DNA of 64,000 nt from Dermatemys mawii (Eukaryota; Chordata; Testudines; Dermatemydidae): NCBI GenBank assembly GCA_007922305.1, contig ML677335.1, forward strand, positions 17,229,096 to 17,293,095, in the 5' to 3' direction. Position numbers and translations under genes: made by a program. The first letter of the stretch is position 1. Each line of letters opens with the position of its first letter. Shown here one piece after another: positions 17,737 to 32,700 of the stretch. Under the pieces are notes generated by a model that searched no databases, was not told the origin of the DNA, and worked only from the letters and a program-made list of their open reading frames with translations.

Positions 17737-20700
17737 CTGGCAAAAGGGGAAGTGGATTACAAATGAAAACCTGTAAAGCTACATGAATTTTTTAGCAAAC
17801 AAATTCTGAAGAGACAGAGGCCTATTTTCTTCCTTTCACAATCTACTAAAATAAAAATAGTAATAATAAAACCTGCTTTCTAAGTCCCTTTTTCCATCTT
17901 GTTAATTGCAACAACAACCCTATTCCTGGATTTTTGCCAATATCTGAATGAAAATTCTCTAGCAATTTGATATCTGGATTGGGGACAAACCTTAAAATTA
18001 GAGTGATCAATTTCAAAAGATTAATAACTATGCTTATAATACAGGTGTTAAAGTACATTGGTTCATGTTATACATTTTTAAAGAAAATATATTTGTATCA
18101 TATAAATATATTCTAGCATTCTATTCACATCTTAAAGAACTGTGATGCACTCAGCAAAATACAAGCCATTTTATTTCTTATGCTCCATTTGTCCATAAAC
18201 CAGACTGTTGCAACTTATTGCTAATTAAAATGGGACATTTTAGACTACTATTTTTTTATTTATAGGCTTCTCTTTAGTACTTATGATCACAGTACCTCAC
18301 AAACCTTAATGAATTCATCTTCACAGCAATCCTATAAGGAAGTATTATTAATTTCTATTTACCAATGGAAAACTAGAGTAGAGGGAGACATTAAGTGCAT
18401 TGCTCGAGATTATACAGGAAATATGTGACAGAGCCAGGAACAAATTTTGGTTCTCCTTAGACTGAATCAATTGCCTTAAACACAGGATTGTCCCTGTAGC
18501 TATACACACACACACACTTACTCATATACACTGTGCCAAAGTTCCAAGTCTGTATTTGTGGGTCCTGCACTTCCTGGCAGATTTAGGGGCCTCAGAAATT
18601 CATCTAGGCCCCAGAGTGACGTCCCTTTCTCAGTATAATTGGCAAGAGTCATCATCTATTGAGCTACCTTCATCACAGGCCAGTATGGAAGGTGGAAAGG
18701 GAGGAATACCCCACAGACTTTGTTGCTCTGTAGAGCTCAGTAAGCACAGTTTGGCCTCCTGTATGAGCTGAGTCTCATTTCTCCTCTCAAGAGGATTTCT
18801 GTCGAGTATGGAAGGAGATGCGGGGGAACGCAGGCTCACCCGCTGGGTTCCAGCCCAGGGACCCTAACAGTATCAGCTAAGATGGCTGACCTTTTAATCA
18901 CAAAACACAATACAATTCCCTGGCCTACTTTCCCACAGCAGTCCCCACTTCTTCAAACTCCACTTAACCCTTACCTCAGGGCCTCCGTCCTTGCATATGA
19001 TAAGTTGTCTACCTCTCAGTCTCACCAACAGCACAATTTCCTCCCACAACTCCTGATATCCACCCCCACCTGACTAACTGGGAGGGTTTTTAACTGGTTT
19101 CAGCCAGCCCCTGATTGGCTTCAGGTGTCCCAATCAGACTAGCTATTTCTGCTGCTTTCTAGAAGCTTCTTAATTGGTCTCAGGTGTCTTGATTGGCCTG
19201 GAGTAGCCTTTGTTTGGCTATCCAGGGAACAGGGACTTGCACACCCTGAGGCTGATATACCTGCCTTCCAACACTCTCTTATACCCTTCTGGACTGACTC
19301 CATCACAACACACACACCTCCCTTTTAAATTGACCTTTGGTAGCAAAGGATGTGTGCTTTACATTGCTTTGGTTTAAAATAGTATATTTAGGAAGTATCA
19401 TTGCCATAGCCACACACACAGTGAAAATCCAAATATTAGCTGTTGCAAAATGGATTCTTCACTTTTTGTTAAAATATGCAGGGATAGCATCAAAAGACAC
19501 TTCCATCTGACAGGGCATTACCATTTTAGAGGATGAACCTCCTCACACAACTCAGGGCATGTAATTTCTGGGGATTTCCTTCAACTGAAAGACAATTCTG
19601 TCTTATTTGTTAACAATCCAAAGCAAGTCTATTACATTTATTAAAAATTCTTGGTCTTTTGGCCTCGAGATGAAAACCTCGTCTCTGTCTCTTGGACTGT
19701 GAAGTAAAAATATTATCTAAGTTATGTCTGAGTGTTCATAGAATCATAGAATATCAGGGTTACAAGGACCTCAGGAAGTCATCTAGTCCAACCCCCTGCT
19801 CAAATCAGGACCAATCCCCAACTAAATCACCCCAGCCAGGGCTTTGTCAAGCCTGACCATGAAAACCTCTAAAGAAGGAGATTCCACCACCTCCCTAGGT
19901 AACCCATTCCACTCAGGGCATAGCCAGGTTTGAGCTGCAGGGGGAGCGATCACAAAAAAAAAAAAAAAAAAGGCACCAGCAAAAAAAAGGTGCCACTTCC
20001 ACTTCCAATTTTGCCCCAAAACCTTACCTGGTGGAGCTGTGGCTGAAACGCTGCCACAGAACACAGCGGTAAAGCGTGTATCTCCGCCAAAATGCTGCCA
20101 AAGGAACTGGACCCCTTTCGGCGGCATTTTGGTGGATGGACCGGGTCCTCGATTTGGTGGACGGACCGGGTCCTCGATCCCAGCAGCAGCATTTCAGCGG
20201 AGGCTCCAACACTTCCTCTTGCTCTAGCCACGTGGTGACTAATAAAGGCGCCACTTTTGGGATTCTGGCCTCAGGGGGAGCGGCCACTCCCCTGTATCCC
20301 CCCTTAGCTACGCTACTGATTCCAGTGCTTCATCACCCTCCTAGTGAAAAAGTTTTTTCCTGATATCCAACCTAAACCTCCTCCACTGCAGCTTGAGACC
20401 ATTACTCCTTGTTCTGTCATCTGCTACCACTGAGAACAGTCTGGATCCATCCTCTTTGGAACCTCCTTTCAGGTAGTTGAAAGCAGCTATCAAATCCCCC
20501 CCCTTCATTCTTCTCTTCTGCAGACTAAAAAATCCCAGTTCTCTCAGCCTCTCCTTGTAAGTCATGTGTTCCAGGCCTCTAATCATTTTTGTTGCCCTCT
20601 GCTGGACTCTCCAATTTTCCCACATCTTTCTTGTAGTGTGGGGCCCAAAACTGAACACAGTACTTCAGATGAGGCCTCACCAATGCCAAATAGAGGGGAA

Positions 20701-23700
20701 TGATCACGTCCCTTGATCTGCTGGAAATGTCCCTACTTATACAACCCAAGGTGCCACTTGCCTTCTTAGCCACAAGGGCACGCTGTTGACTCATATCCAG
20801 CTTCTCATCCACTGTAACCCCTTGGTCCTTCTCTGTAGAACTGCTGCCTAGCCATTTGTTCCCGAGTCTATAGCAATGTACGGGATTCTTCCATCCTAAG
20901 TGCAGGACTCTGCACTTGTCCTTCTTGAACCTCATCAGATTTCTTTTGGCCCAATCCTCTAATTTGTCTAGGTACCTCTGTATCCTATCCCTACCCTCCA
21001 GTGTATCTATCACTCCTCCCAGTTTAGTGTCATCTGCAAACTTGATGAGGGTGCAGTCCACTACATCATACAGGTCATTAATAAGATATTGAACAAAACC
21101 AACCCCAGGACTGACCTTTGGGGAACTCCACTTGATACCAGCTGCCATCTAGACATGGAGCCATTGATGACTACCCATTGAGCCCAACGATCTAGCCAAC
21201 TTTCTACCCACCTTATGCTGTATGCATACTTGATGCACTAATTTCTCCATAACAATAATCCTCTCATCTCTGGGATTTGTTTTGTTTTTTGAACCATCCT
21301 CTAATTTTGCCTTTCCCAATGAGACACTGCCAATAATCTAGCAGCTACTAACAGGTGAGAGATTCATTCCTTTGCCTGTAACCATTCCTGCTGGAAAGTC
21401 CCAGGAGAATTATCAAAGGATCATTTGGTAATAAGTTTCCATCCATTTGTAATATTTAGCTATGTATCTTAACCTTTAATAATTGGACATATCCACATAT
21501 ATGCATAAAATCACTTCTTTCTTCAGTTTCACCCACAACTATCCACACAATATATTTATACATACTTTTTAACCTCACCAATGTAAGGTGTCATTGACAC
21601 ATCTTATAGAAATGTTCCTTTATAGTACTAAAAATTGAGGTTTCCAGTCCTCAATTTTTTTTTTATTTTTATTCAAAGATCTCAGCAGTTTTCAACAAAA
21701 GGTATGTTAACCTACCTGATTGTATTTCTCCATGTTCTTTTCCTTAGAGCCATAGTCATAAGCTTGCAATTGCTTTGAATACAATACCTATTAATTACAT
21801 AATATAAAGAGTTATAACTATAGTGAAAGTCTGGATTGATAAGGTGATAGAGAGCAGAATATAGCATCTTTCATCCTGTTAAAACTTTGAGCCAAATGTT
21901 GCTCTCACACTGTTTTGGTGGTTAACTATCCTCACTTTTAGAAATGTGTGCTTTATTTCTAACCTAAGTGTATCCCTCTTCAATTTTCAGTCACTGGATC
22001 ATATTTCACCTCTGTCCACTAGATTAAAGAGCAAACTTGTATCAGAAATCTCCTTCCCATGTAAGTATTTATAGATACTGAATTGAAGGAGTTTAAGGAA
22101 CCAGACAGTAGGCCAGATTGCTCCTTTGTGTTACTCCAATGACTTTGGTTGTTACACCTGAGAGAAATTTGAACGATTGATGTAAATATGAAGTAACTCC
22201 ACTGACTTCAGTGGACTTACTCCATATTTACACTAAGTGTAAATTCACTCCAGATTTACACCTAGTGTAAATGAGATCAGAATCAGGCCCATTGTGTTTA
22301 CCAGTCTTGGCTATTTTCAGTTCGACAGATGCGTGTGCAATTGGTATGTTAACATTTATATTACAGTAGTACCTAGAGGTTAACCAGGTCAGAGGTCCTT
22401 GGCGCTAAGAATTGTATAAGCATGTAGGAAGTTATAGCTGCTGTCCCCTTCTGTGCCCCACGATGGGCATATTTTGCATCTTAATCTACAAAGCATTCAG
22501 GAAAACAATGTTTATCCTAAGGATGGTGAACCAGCCATTTGTGATAATTGCTTGACTATTCTAGACTCAGTTGAAATCAAGGAGACTACTCACATATTAA
22601 GGTACTATGACCCAATGGAATAAGGGTGGCAGAATCATGGCCCCTTTGATTAGCCAAGGTCACTAACTAACTGTTTGTATTTCTGTTTGGGAGACAAGGT
22701 ATGTAACATGATTTTATCAAAATTCCTTATATGACTCATTTAAATTCTTACTGACTTTTTGGAGATTGTTTAAAAAGATTTTGCCATTTTTAAGAGAAAA
22801 TTCAAGAAATTATCAGTCTGATCCTACAGCAATGTTATTACCTCTTCCTTTAAATTCCAGTAATGTATATTAATGGCATTCAGCGAGTGTCAATTTTTAA
22901 TGAAAAGCCAAAGACCACATAAGGAGCACTGTACATTACTATTTGAATTCTATTATTTGTAATAGGGGAAAACAAGGATACTTATCCACTGTTTCAGATC
23001 AAAATCTTTGGAATGCACCAGCTTTGTTCTCTGCATAATGGGCGGGATCCTGCATCATTGACTTCCAACTGGTTCATGATCAATCCCAGTCAGGTAATGG
23101 TGAGAGCGGAGGTAAAAAAATTTAAAGCATCTAAGTGACTTAGGAACCCAAAGTCTCATTTTCACAAGTGACTTAGGGCCAGATTTTTACAGATATTTTA
23201 AAGCAGTGGGATTTCGGCACGTAGGACCTTAACACCTTAAAATTACATGGAATATGCTTTATTTCACTTATAGAGCTCTCAAATAAAAATGTTTTTAACT
23301 ATAAAAAAAACTAAGCCTGCAAGCTCCTGGCCCTACTGTCCAATTCCCAAATGCATAATGCATCATGAAGAAATCTCAGCACCTGATATCAAGAGATAAA
23401 GGCTTTTGTAAAAAGTGTTGTGATAAACAACACTCTGTCTAGCAAAAGTAAATGATAATGTGTGATAAGACAAGTTGGTCAAATCTCTGAGGCCTGGATC
23501 CACAAAGAAACTTGGATGATGTAACACCTAACTGTTAAGTTCCTAGAAAGTCACTGGAACAACACTATGAACCACGTAGCCTGAGTTAGGCGTCTTCTGC
23601 TCCTGTGCAAGGAATGTGAGGAGCAGGCTTCTAGAATGTGATCCACAAAATCCAGGACATTAGCCAGGGAGCTGCCTAAGTTAGCCAATGGAAAACGCTA

Positions 23701-26700
23701 ATGGGAGAGGTGTGTTCTAAACCCACTCCTCTCTCAGAGATAGGCCCCTAAATCCAGCCTCTTTCTGCTTGCGATTCACAGCTGGGAAGTCACTGCCTGG
23801 AATCAGGCAGCTTAAGGTGCCTAAGTCATTTCTTTTGAGAATGTTAGGTGCCTTCTTTGTTCCACACAAAACCTAGCAGGTGGTGGTTCTTACTGCATAA
23901 CTTTTAGCTCAGTGGATAGGCAACTCACTTGCAATGTGGGAACCCCAGGTTCAGTTCCTCGCTCTGCCTCAAGGGGCAGGAGCATTTTGATGGGGTCTCC
24001 TACCTCTCAGGAGGATTCTCTAACCACTGAGTTATTGGATATCTGTTGGGGGCTCCCTCAGTCTCTCCTGTTGAAGCTGTTCCACTATAACTTAGGAGGA
24101 TAACTACTTAAAGACAGGCACAAAGACAGGGAGAATAACTCCGTAGCCTGGTGGTTAGAACAAGCGGCTGTGAGACGGGAGACACAGCTCCAATGATTTT
24201 CATGGGAAGAACTTCAACAGGAGTGACAGAGAGACCCACATCAGACTATCCCATTGTCCAGCCTCTAGAGCACTCTCCTGTTTAAACTCTTTCCCTCCCC
24301 AATCAGGCCCAAGTGACTGTTCCAACCGCTGAGTTAGAAGGTGGCCACTACTTTTCACCCAGTTTTGGAACAGGGCCTGATCTAACAGGCAGCCTCCAAG
24401 CTTGTGCACTGGATCAGGCCCTGCAGGCAAGATAGGTAGGTGAACATCTTCCCCATTTGTGGCTCACTCTGGAGTTTACATGGGAGATAGGAATGGAGGC
24501 ACCTAACATGAGGAAGCTGCATGCATACCCAGAGACAGCAACATAAGTGCATAGGGAACTTTCATATCGGAGACTTAGGTGCTGAGTGAGTTTAGACATC
24601 TACAGCATCAGGCAGCAGCTAAGCAGGAGTTCTGTGGATCACAGAGGAGCCTAAAATTGGGTCTTAGACACCTATTTACCTTTATGGATCTGGGCCTACC
24701 ACAGTAGCTCTGACTTTGTTTCAGATATCAAGTATACTTATACTACATAAATTACATAGCAGTTACAAGTCAAAAGCTGAGAAATACCTGGCGCCAATGT
24801 AAAAAATTCTGTACTGATGTTCCAGCAGGCGAATGTCCGACGTACATGGCTAACCGACTCTGAAAAGAAAACATTTACTAATTGTTATCAATGTGGGATT
24901 TGGTTAGTCTCAGACTCATAGACTTTAAGGCCAGAAGGGATAATCATGATCATCTAGTCTGATATCTTTCACGTTGTTGGCCACAGAACCCCACCCACAA
25001 CTCTGTAATAGACCCATAAACTCTGCCTGAGTTTCTGAACTCCTCAAATCAAGGTTTAAAGACTTCAAGTTACAAAAGAATACACCCACATTTACTCTAA
25101 TTTATATCACCAAGTGACCCATGCCACACACTGCAGGAGAAGGCAAACCCCCACGCCCAGATTTTTAAAGCTAGAAAGCACCAGTTTCACCATTGCATAA
25201 AAAAGATTAGAACATGTTACCCTTAAAATATAAAAACATGGAACTTATGAACAACTCTACAAAATAATTGGCTTAATGCTAAGAATTTACAGGTGGCATT
25301 TTGGCCTCTAGAGGGAGTCCCTGTTATGTGAAGTCACTATTCCTGAATAAACACAGTTTCGGTGATAAAAATAATTTTAAATGAATATAAAGACTAGAGT
25401 TTTCAAACCAGGTACATGCCTGACCTAATAAAAAATCCCATATACATGTATATTTAATAACAAAGACATAGTTAACTATGTGTTTTAATTTTTCCACAAA
25501 CAAGGAAGAAAAATAATTTTTATGTATTTATTTTTCTAGCTATGTTAGTACACTCAAAGACAATAACTTATATTTTCCCTCAAATTTGGTTCTGGATTGA
25601 GAGTCACATTACTGACCTACCCAATGTCAGAAAAAACATGAATTGTTTAGCTTCACCATTTAGAAAGGCTAGCCCTTTCCTGAAATGGCTGTTTGAAATC
25701 GCTATAACATCTTTCTTTTCTTATCTTTTTTTATATTGAACTTATGAAATGTTTTAGGGCAGAGACAAACCTCGGTAGGGTTTATTTTATAATTTGGCTT
25801 TAAGACACTACCATGATTCTCAGTTATTAGAAAAATCTGACATACTGTCACTGATTAAAAAAAATGGATTTTTTTTCTTGCAGTTAGATACAACTTCTTA
25901 AATTAATTGTTTAATCTAGGTTTAACTAAAAGAAAAGGAGGACAAAGATGGTGAATCCAAATCAGTTTGCAAACTTCAAGCCTGCCATACCACCCATTTC
26001 TGAGCACAAGCCCATCCAGAAATCTACAAAGAGCTCTACTGAATAATCAATGGCAGGATATGGCCCACAGTATTTATTTAGACTAAAACAAGCTTTCAAT
26101 TAATATCAGCAGTACCTCTGGAAAATGGAGTGCTATGTCATTCTCAGAGTCTGATAAATTCTGATTATTAATCTTGCAGTGAGAGGAAATTGTTTCATTC
26201 TTTACACGAGTTTAGTTACAGTAAACTTTGGAGAGGCACATTTTCTTCCTGCTTCCTTCATGGCACAGTGCATTTGCCCTTCCCCTACCCTCATACAGCT
26301 CAGCAGGCTGGTATATGCAGAGATGGAGCAGGAATTATGGTTCCCCATCCACTCTGTGCACCTCCTTAACCAATAGCTCATGAAGGGAAGAAAGCATTGG
26401 GCATGCAGACCCAGACACCTTCTTCTCACCCTTGTGTCTTACACACATGATCCAAGCAAGACGAAGATGCCACACAAGCAGAAGGGGACAAAGTGCTTCT
26501 TTCCCCTCCTCCTCCTGCATGGCCATATAGCCTGAGAGCAAGAATGAGCCCACATATAGATAGGATTAAGGTAAAATGAATTAAGAATTAGATTAAGAAA
26601 AGAGAGCAAGTATTATGGACATGTCATTCATGGGTTAAAATTAGAGAATGGCCCAGTTACCAAATTGGTTCTGGATCTTTAACACCTTGCAGTTGGGTAA

Positions 26701-29700
26701 GTGGTGTTCAGACCCAGGGGCTTGTATCAATCAGATAGGAACATTTGTGAAATCTGGATCCAAGACTGGATTCAGACTCTCACTCCAACATGCTCTGGTA
26801 AGTTTCAACGTATTGTTCTGGTTGATCCCATCACTAGTCAAAAGCCACCTTGGCATTGGTCAAAGTCACCAAGAAGCTCTTATTCCCTCAGAATATCACT
26901 GAGTTAGGCCAAGCACTAGGCATATATTTCCCCACATGAAAGTAGCTATGTGCTACACACACAGGCAAACACTATTTACCTCAAATTATTTGAGCATTAT
27001 TTGTTTTAAATAGTCTGGTCCATACTTACCATATTTAAGTTTTGCTCATTACGCCCAGCCAAACAAGAGAGGACACATGCACAAAACTTATTTAGCTTGG
27101 TACACAACAGAGTAACAGGCTTTTTCAGATGTTCATTCTGATGAAAGATTCCTTTAGTTCCAAGTACATTCTGAAAAGAAAATTATTCAGTAGCTATTTC
27201 ATACAGATGTGTTGTCACCTTACTTTCAAATCTGAGCTAAATAGTCAGAGCTTGATGAAACTCTCTGCCATCCTGTAATACTTCAGCCCTTGTTGCAGGG
27301 TACTTGGGGTTCCGTAGGAACAACGCACACACACAGCTGCTGAATAAAAGTGGCGAGTTTATTTGAAGGCAAAAGTGACACACCCGCAACGGGGGCTTCC
27401 TTCGTTGCTGCCACTGAGATGGGGAAAGCCCGACGCACTGGAGCACTGCTTGGGATGAAGCCCGCCGGGCGTGGGAACACAGGCAGAGAAATAACAGAAA
27501 CATTTGCATCTTATGCATACCTCATGAATAACTAATACCTTGTTTTTGTTTTATTAGTATTACATACTGCAAGCAGGTGTCTTATTAGTCTATACATTGC
27601 AGGCAGGCATTGGAAACTGGTTAGCTTCGGCATGTGAAATATGTGATAACAGGACAGGGACTGATAACAATGACTGTTAGTACCCTTTCCTTCCCTGGAG
27701 TCGTGGGAGGGAGGAGAGCGCCCATAGCACTTCACCGTAACAATGTCTTCTGCGCCCTTACAGCCCTAATTCTGACTTTCTTAGTTTACTGAGTGATAAT
27801 CATGAAGGAAATTCTCTATCCATTTTCAAGTCAATGACCTCTGTTTCAGAATATATTTCAATTGGTTGTAAGCCTAATTACAGAGTACAGCAGTCTTCTT
27901 CATTGCCTCTAACACTCACCATATGCAAGTGAGCAAAGTCTTGCTCTGTATTCTCTCATTGCTCTAGTTCTAAAGGAGCATGTGAGACAGAGAGCCCTGG
28001 TGTCTGATGTTCTTTAGCCACAGAACAGATACAGCACAAACCATATACAAGCTTCTCTCCTCTGCCCTAACAATATAATTATATAGAATTCCCAGAAAAA
28101 AGTACTAAACTGGAGTTAAGGCTGAGAGCAATAATTTAAAGGTAAAAACATTTCAGAGTTGTTGTAATTATCCCCCCCCCCCCAAAAGATTTTCAAGTCC
28201 AGGAAATTCAGAATTCAGGCTACACTTAAGAGAAATCTAAACATGGTAAGGTACAGAAATGCAAATTTAAGGCACACAAACTGCTCTGCCACGTAGTGAT
28301 GCCAAGCAACAACTATTGTGACGGTGTCAGACCAGAAGGATATAGGAGAGTGCTGGAAGGCAGGTATATTAGTCTCAGGATGTGCAGGTCCCTGTTCCCT
28401 GGATAGCCAAACAAAGGCTACTCCAGGCCAATCAAGACACCTGGGGCCAATTAAGAACCTTCTAGAAAGGAGTAGAAACAGCTAGCCTAATTGGGACACC
28501 TGAAGCCAATCAGAGACTGGCTGAAATCAGATAAAAACCTCCCAGTTAGTCAGGTGGGCTGTGGGTGTCAGGAGCTGTGGAAGGAAGTTATGCTGTTGGT
28601 GAGACTGAGTGGTGCACAACATATCATACAGAAGGAAGGAGGCCCTGAGGTAAGGGTGAAGTGGAATTTGAAGAAGCGGAGACTGCTGTGGGGAAGTAGC
28701 CCAGGAAACTGTATTGTGTTTTGTGCCTAAAAGGTCAGCCATCTTAGCTGATACTATTAGGGTCCCTGGGCTGGAGTCTGGAGTAGAGGGCGGGTCCGGG
28801 CTTCCCCCTTTTCCATCTTCCATACTGGCCTGTGACGAAGGTAACTCACTAGGCGGTGACTCTTGCCAATTATACTGAGAAAGGGAGGTCACGCTGGGGC
28901 CTAGATGAGTTTCTGAGGCCCCTAAATCTGCCAGGAAGTGCAGGACCCACAAGTACAGACTTGGATCTTTGTCACACTATGTATTTATGGTTTGTCCAGA
29001 ATAGTGTTTGTTTTCCAAGGATTAGATTATACTAATTTTTAAGATGTATTGTACAATTTTTGGGGTGGGAAATGGGACTTTTAGTTTGTAAAGCTCATTT
29101 ATGAGATAATTACAGCATCCTTATAATGTTTTTATCTTAAGCTATCAATATGTCCTCTCACCATAACTCCAGTTGAACAAGTTTTTATCTAGGAATTTCC
29201 TTGGTTTTTAAAGTTGTTAAATATTTCACATGTGAACGCACACAAGAAAACCAAAGAAAATGTTATTATGTACATTTCTACCAATTTGAAGAATGAAGTA
29301 TCAACTGTAAATCTTTGTTTTAACATTTAAGGCCAGATTCATTGATAGCCTCTGACTGCTTATTCTCTGGAGCAGCAGAAAGCAGCTGGGGCATAACCCT
29401 GAGTGGATGACAATGGCTGTTACCTACATTCCTCTGCGTGCATATACTCATACTATTTTCCCTCCTCCTTTAGCTCCCCTTCCCCAATTCCTCTGTGTCC
29501 CAGGGTCTCATTAGGGTGCTTGTTCCCCTACCATTTCTTTCTTGAGAAAAGGTCACTTTTTAAAGCTTCTATGGTTCTTTTGTTCTTCTAGGCTCAGAAG
29601 GCAATCAAAGTAAAATCCTCAGAGGCAATAGAAACTGCCACTGTCTCCTAACAACTCTTGAGTGTTTGTTGAGGGGTGAACTGTCTTGAGCCATTCTTTC

Positions 29701-32700
29701 TTTCCTGCTTGTTTTTCCACCAAGACTCTTGTTGAGTTAAACCCATATAGTCATTCAGAAAACACCCCAACAATCAGGCCAACGTGCAATATTCATAAAT
29801 CATCGTAGAGCAGCTCCAAGTCCATCACAGAAATATTTGAATAATCAAATATTCAGGGCCAGATTTTCAGCGGTGCTGAGTTTACTTCCCAATCCCGTCT
29901 AACTCTCCTAGCCCTGACATGCCCCCCAGTGGAAAGGGAGCACGGCGTACACAGAAGCTCTGCACCATCCAAGGACTTCCCTCTGTTGGAGGAATCCTTG
30001 GCTGTTCCTTTTAGGCAGAGCAGATCAGGTGGAGTTGAAGCCAACCACCTGGCCCTATAGGTGGAGGAACGACATACCTTGAGTAGTGTTTCAGGAAGAC
30101 TCAAAAGCTTTATCAGAGGGCTTTTGGCAAATGTAATTGTGGCTACCGGCCCCAAGGCAAAGAACATTTTTATTCTTTGAGCCAAGTCTGGCCTAATGGA
30201 AAATGCTGTAAAGCCTAAGAAAAAATACAAATTATTTTGTATTATTGCAAATCAATCATCCATAATTAAAATACATAGTTATCATGCAGCAAACTGAAGG
30301 TTAAAAATTATAAGTAGCCTTTTATCTATTCAAATGTCATATAATTCTTCTTCAGGCCCACTGAAGTAGGGCAACAAGTAATGGGCTGAATCTGAAGCAA
30401 GGGAGATTTAGGTTCAAGATCAGGAAAAACTTCCTAACTATAAGTGTTGTTAAGCTCTGGAATAGGCTTCTAAGGGAGCTTGTGGAATCCCCATCATTGG
30501 AGGTTCATAAGAATTGGTTGAACAAATACCTATCAGGGATGATCTAGGTTTATTTAGCTCTGCCTCAGGGTAGGGGGCTGGTCTTGATGACTTCTCGAGG
30601 TCCCTTGCAGCCCTATGATTCTGTATTATCACAGCAAAATGTTCATCCTAAATCTCCATTTAGTCTTCATTGGGAAAAATTAAGTTTTGGGGTATTGTTC
30701 AGATGGATTCAGGAGCTGGCAAAACTAGAATATGCAAAGACACCAGGCAAGCTTTCACAGTGACCACCTGCTAAATGATAGGTTTTGATATCAACAAACC
30801 TTACCAAGAAAGTCTAAAAAGATGTTGTAGTAAGATGAGGCCCTGAAACATGGACCCTGGTATTAGAGGCCCAGCATAAGGCCTGAGCTAAAGTAATGGT
30901 CAAGACTTTGTAACATAAAGCAAAGTTAAGCTGTGAGCTAGAGGCAGGTCCTGCTCATAGAAGTTGGCAAGGAAAGGGCTGATGTTGCAAAAGGACACAG
31001 ATCTAAGATGTACCAGAACACTGGTACATTCCATACAGATAACAAGGAACAGGCAGACCCCTCCTAAAGACAGGGGCAAAAGGGTAATATGATGGATAGA
31101 GTTGTTTTGCTCAAACCAACCTGTACAAGGTGAGAGGCGGCACCTTACTACGTAGAGGGGATGCACCCTGTTGCGTAGAGAGGCTGTACCTCAGTACGTC
31201 AGGAGTGATGTGTAACTTGTTTGTGCCTGTGTATAAGAATACGACCCTGGGGCAGTGTCTTTGTCCAGCCTAGGGGGCAGTGGCGGTCCTGCTGCTGACT
31301 GAGCCGAGTCCATTGTACGACAAGCACTGACTCGTAGTATGTCCTGTAGAGTCTACGGGAAACTGCACGGTGCTTCGGATGACAATAAACCTGGCCCAGG
31401 TGCCTTCGTACCTTACTAGACTCTGTGGTCTTTGGGGGTTCGCTTGGGTCTGCTGTGTCAGCGATCTGCAGAGCTGAGACAGCACACAGAGGGAACACGC
31501 ACGCAGCTGACTGATATCATCATCGAACAAGAGCAGAGCACCACACCGGTAGCTACTGACAACATTGGTGACCCCGGCCGCTGATTTGGTGAGTAAGCGA
31601 GCTGTCCGCTGTAGGAATTGTGATCTAACATGACAGAAAACCGTGAGCTAAGGAACCCCCTTTTCCCCTCCCTTCAAATCCCCACAGAGTTTGATAACTC
31701 CTGGACCTGCTGGATTGCCAGTAAGGGGGGTCCATATGAATTTAAAAAAGAAAGTGGGGAAACCTGGACTGGCATAGGTAGAGAAATAGTCGAAACAGAA
31801 GCTCTAAAAAATAGTAACAAAAGTAAAAAAGCTAAAATTTTGCAATTAATGTCTACGGCAGTAAAATGGCTTAAACAGCATGCCACGAAACTGTCTGGGC
31901 AAGTAACAGTAACAAAGAAAGAGTTAAAAGAATCAAAAGAAGCTACACAGCCCTGGAATGCTTCCATTCCTCTTGCAGGGTGGCAAGCAGCCCAGAGACA
32001 ACCCGCACAAGAACAGAATAAAACATTGAAAACAGCAGCAAGAAACCTACCAAAAATATGTGTGCCGTCCCCTGTTATAACTATTAGTGGTAAGCAGCAG
32101 GCTTCAGATAGCTACCCTGTGCCTGAAGAATGGGGACAGAAATGGAAAAACGTGGCCCTAGTAAAACTAAAAGATGAAACGGGGTCCATTGCAGTGCAAC
32201 CACTATCTTATGATAAAAGCCAGGTTCTGGTACAGCCTATACTGGAACCTAGACTGGTGCCTGTCAGAACAGAACAAGCAAGTGCGCAGATGGGACAAGT
32301 AGCACACAATACTTTCACTGAATTGGTAAATCAAATGCAGGAAAAAATGGAACAGTTCACAGAGCACATTAGGAGACAGGAGCTGCGACTCAATCGCAGG
32401 GAAGTAAATAAAAAGAAATTTCAAAGTCAAAAACTAAAATTGAGCAGGTTAACATCTAAAATTGATGCATTAACCCATGGAGTTGCCCAAAAACAGTTAA
32501 CTGCAGCAAAAAAGGGCACTCCTAACATTCATTTGGCATGCAGACAAACACAACAGACACTGGGGGAACAAATTCAAGTTTTACAAGAGCAGATAATTAC
32601 CCCCACTCTCATCTCAGAGCCAGGATAAAAACCACGGGTGCAGTTTCCAACGGGGCAGGTTCCCAACTGCTTTGACCCACGGAACCACACTCCGTGTTCA

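Noticed and set aside
23904..23970. Possible tRNA gene (A- and B-box-like words)
   Set aside because: No cloverleaf can be formed, and the words sit in a larger repeat, so it is at most a SINE-type remnant.
28527..28952. 141-codon open frame on the - strand
   Set aside because: It falls inside a solo LTR, and similar frames occur in the other two copies.
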